DNA of 6,586 nt from an uncultured Balneolaceae bacterium. GTDB taxonomy: Bacteria > Bacteroidota > Rhodothermia > Balneolales > Balneolaceae. The stretch covers positions 1 to 6,586 of the forward strand of contig CALKWT010000014.1 in assembly GCA_938003885.1 (NCBI GenBank), given 5' to 3'. Position numbers and translations under genes: made by a program. The notes below the pieces were generated by a model. It ran no database searches. It was not told the DNA's origin and saw only the letters and a list, made by a program, of their open reading frames with translations. Of the stretch, positions 5,336 through 6,586 are shown one piece after another (position 1 is the stretch's first letter; each line of letters starts with the position of its first letter).

Positions 5336-6570
5336 AGAACATTGGTGTCACGGATGAAAATAAATGCGTCGTATCGCTGCGGGAGAACAGTTGGGATGTA
5401 ATTGTTTTGTTCGTCGGTGGGATCGTAGGTGACTCCGATTGCCCGGTGCGGGATGCTTTCGTAAAGGGCGGATGCCAGCTCTTCATCTCTCAGATCGAGA
5501 AACAAGCGGGGGTGTCCGGTTTGTTCGAGTGCGTATTCCCAGGAATCGGACCGGGCTTCCGGTATGGTCATCGCTTGCATGTCGTCGCCCCACGAGCTGC
5601 CCGCCAGTACATGTCCGGTGTAGGTTCCGAATCCGATAGCAAAGACATTTTCAGCCCCCAGTGCTTCCCTGCTTAATTGTCCGATGTTGTGCATGCTGTA
5701 GATGGCCATATCGGTTGCACGGGCATCGCCGATATGCGTGTTGTGAGCCCAGATCACACCCCGGCTGCCTTCCCCGTAATAGCCGAGCAGGCGTTCAGCT
5801 GTCAGGTAGAAATGGGAGGCTCTGTGATTCCAGGATTGGCTGCCTTGGTACAAGTTTGACCGATAGTGCAGTTCGGCGTTTTGTGCAACTTTTGCTCCCT
5901 GTTCGGCCCTGAAGAAAGCCCATGGTTCGGTGTTCGGATGATGCTCCAGCGAGCGGACGATCTCCAGTACCTCGCTGATATCCCCGGAGCAGTTCTGTCC
6001 GGTCCGTGCGATCATGCGGAGGTAGTCGACAGGCTCATCGTGGCGGGACATGCAGGAGAAAAGTCTTTCAGCCTTCCTGCCTTTGGCACTGTCTACCGAT
6101 GAGATCCATGCAATGACATCATCCATAGAGGCTTTTTCGTCATAAACGTCAATTCCGTACAGGCCTACTCTTTCATTCGGGGAACGGGTGGCATTCAGGT
6201 CGCGAAGCCACTCTACAAGATTTTTAAACTCATGATTTCTCCACATCCACAGCGGCCATCTTGTAACGCTCTCCATGGCTTCTTCGAGGGTGGCGGGGCC
6301 GCCTTCGATATGTTTTACAAATTCGGTGATTCGCGAGAAAGAGGCCCAGTCGCCTTCCACTGCGATGAAGTGAAAACCATGCTCTTCGATCAGATATTTG
6401 CTCAGGAACGCGCGTTTTGTGTAGAATTCGGATGTGCCGTGGGAGGCTTCCCCTAATAGTACCAGACGTTGTTGTGTAATCAGGTCAGCAAGTTCGGTGA
6501 GTTCACTCTTCTCTTCAAAAGGAATTGCTTTTTGTGTGAGGAGAGTTTCCCCATGTTGTGCGATCGCCAC
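5320..6570 (-). CDS. Erythromycin esterase family protein (EreA/EreC-like fold), 5' end uncertain
   Basis: At least 416 residues belong to the erythromycin esterase family (PF05139). Motifs, numbered from the GTG at 6570, are LLGEASHGTSEFYTKR (38-53) with Glu41, His44 and Arg53; AVEGDW (70-75) with Glu72; and WAHNTHIGD (274-282) with His276 and His279. These match in type and spacing the active-site residues described for EreC (Glu43, His46, Arg55, Glu74, His285, His288), so the hydrolase site looks intact. SQSWNHRASHFY (244-255) and the C-terminal RAIGVTYDPT...QRYDAFIFI region are also typical. Many chromosomal members do not open macrolide lactones, so resistance should not be assumed. No signal peptide is seen. 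The start is unsafe: GTG at 6570 has no Shine-Dalgarno, and the frame stays open to the window edge (SLTQT precedes), so the gene may begin outside. It is tail to tail with the flavoprotein gene. Confidence 0.9.
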   Translation of the reverse strand: MAIAQHGETLLTQKAIPFEEKSELTELADLITQQRLVLLGEASHGTSEFYTKRAFLSKYLIEEHGFHFIAVEGDWASFSRITEFVKHIEGGPATLEEAMESVTRWPLWMWRNHEFKNLVEWLRDLNATRSPNERVGLYGIDVYDEKASMDDVIAWISSVDSAKGRKAERLFSCMSRHDEPVDYLRMIARTGQNCSGDISEVLEIVRSLEHHPNTEPWAFFRAEQGAKVAQNAELHYRSNLYQGSQSWNHRASHFYLTAERLLGYYGEGSRGVIWAHNTHIGDARATDMAIYSMHNIGQLSREALGAENVFAIGFGTYTGHVLAGSSWGDDMQAMTIPEARSDSWEYALEQTGHPRLFLDLRDEELASALYESIPHRAIGVTYDPTDEQNNYIPTVLPQRYDAFIFIRDTNVLNPMD

Positions 6571-6586
6571 AGTTTGTGTGAGGGAT

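Noticed and set aside
1..6586. Search for a defence system, CRISPR array, mobile element or tRNA
   Set aside because: No spaced repeat array, transposase or integrase motif, tRNA-like cloverleaf or known defence domain was seen in either strand.

Overview
The window most resembles a chromosomal segment from a Bacteroidota / Balneolota / Rhodothermota-type marine or soil heterotroph. This rests on style rather than a marker gene: three of the six genes encode lipoproteins with short signal peptides and clean lipoboxes, a fourth has a Sec signal peptide ending in a Thr-Ala-Gln junction, and most starts lack a convincing Shine-Dalgarno sequence. Coding sequence looks moderate in GC, and intergenic sequence is clearly richer in A/T. 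The assignment is an inference; no rRNA, tRNA or phylogenetic marker is present.

Layout from left to right: (1) 1-511, minus, the N-terminal part of an exported M28-family zinc peptidase that runs off the left edge; (2) 512-791, a divergent promoter region with an inverted repeat and several AAGGTAA boxes; (3) 792-2024, plus, a lipoprotein of the PQQ-dependent glucose/sorbosone (aldose sugar) dehydrogenase family; (4) 2108-3007, minus and convergent with the previous gene, a lipoprotein that looks like a TIM-barrel glycoside hydrolase of unknown family; (5) 3008-3448, an A/T-rich divergent intergenic region; (6) 3449-4168, plus, an unrecognised beta-rich lipoprotein; (7) 4169-4728, a 560-base stretch without a supportable gene, holding short open frames in all three plus-strand frames and a 14-base direct repeat; (8) 4729-5316, plus, an NADPH-dependent FMN reductase-type flavoprotein; (9) 5320-6570 or beyond, minus, an erythromycin-esterase-family protein whose stop codon lies 3 bases from that of the flavoprotein.

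Gene orientation alternates almost throughout, so most genes are probably transcribed singly and there is no evident operon. The left part (peptidase, sugar dehydrogenase, hydrolase-like lipoprotein, hypothetical lipoprotein) has a shared cell-envelope theme, consistent with degrading and oxidising external peptides and sugars, but nothing in the sequence ties these genes into one pathway. The right part holds two predicted cytoplasmic enzymes whose family names (quinone/chromate/azo reductase; erythromycin esterase) should not be read as proven functions. I found no CRISPR array, transposase, integrase, tRNA, rRNA or recognisable defence or toxin system. The items most worth a second look are the possible gene remnant at 4169-4728, the AAGGTAA operator-like cluster at 546-620, the two lipoproteins of unclear family, and the hairpin across the two convergent stop codons.
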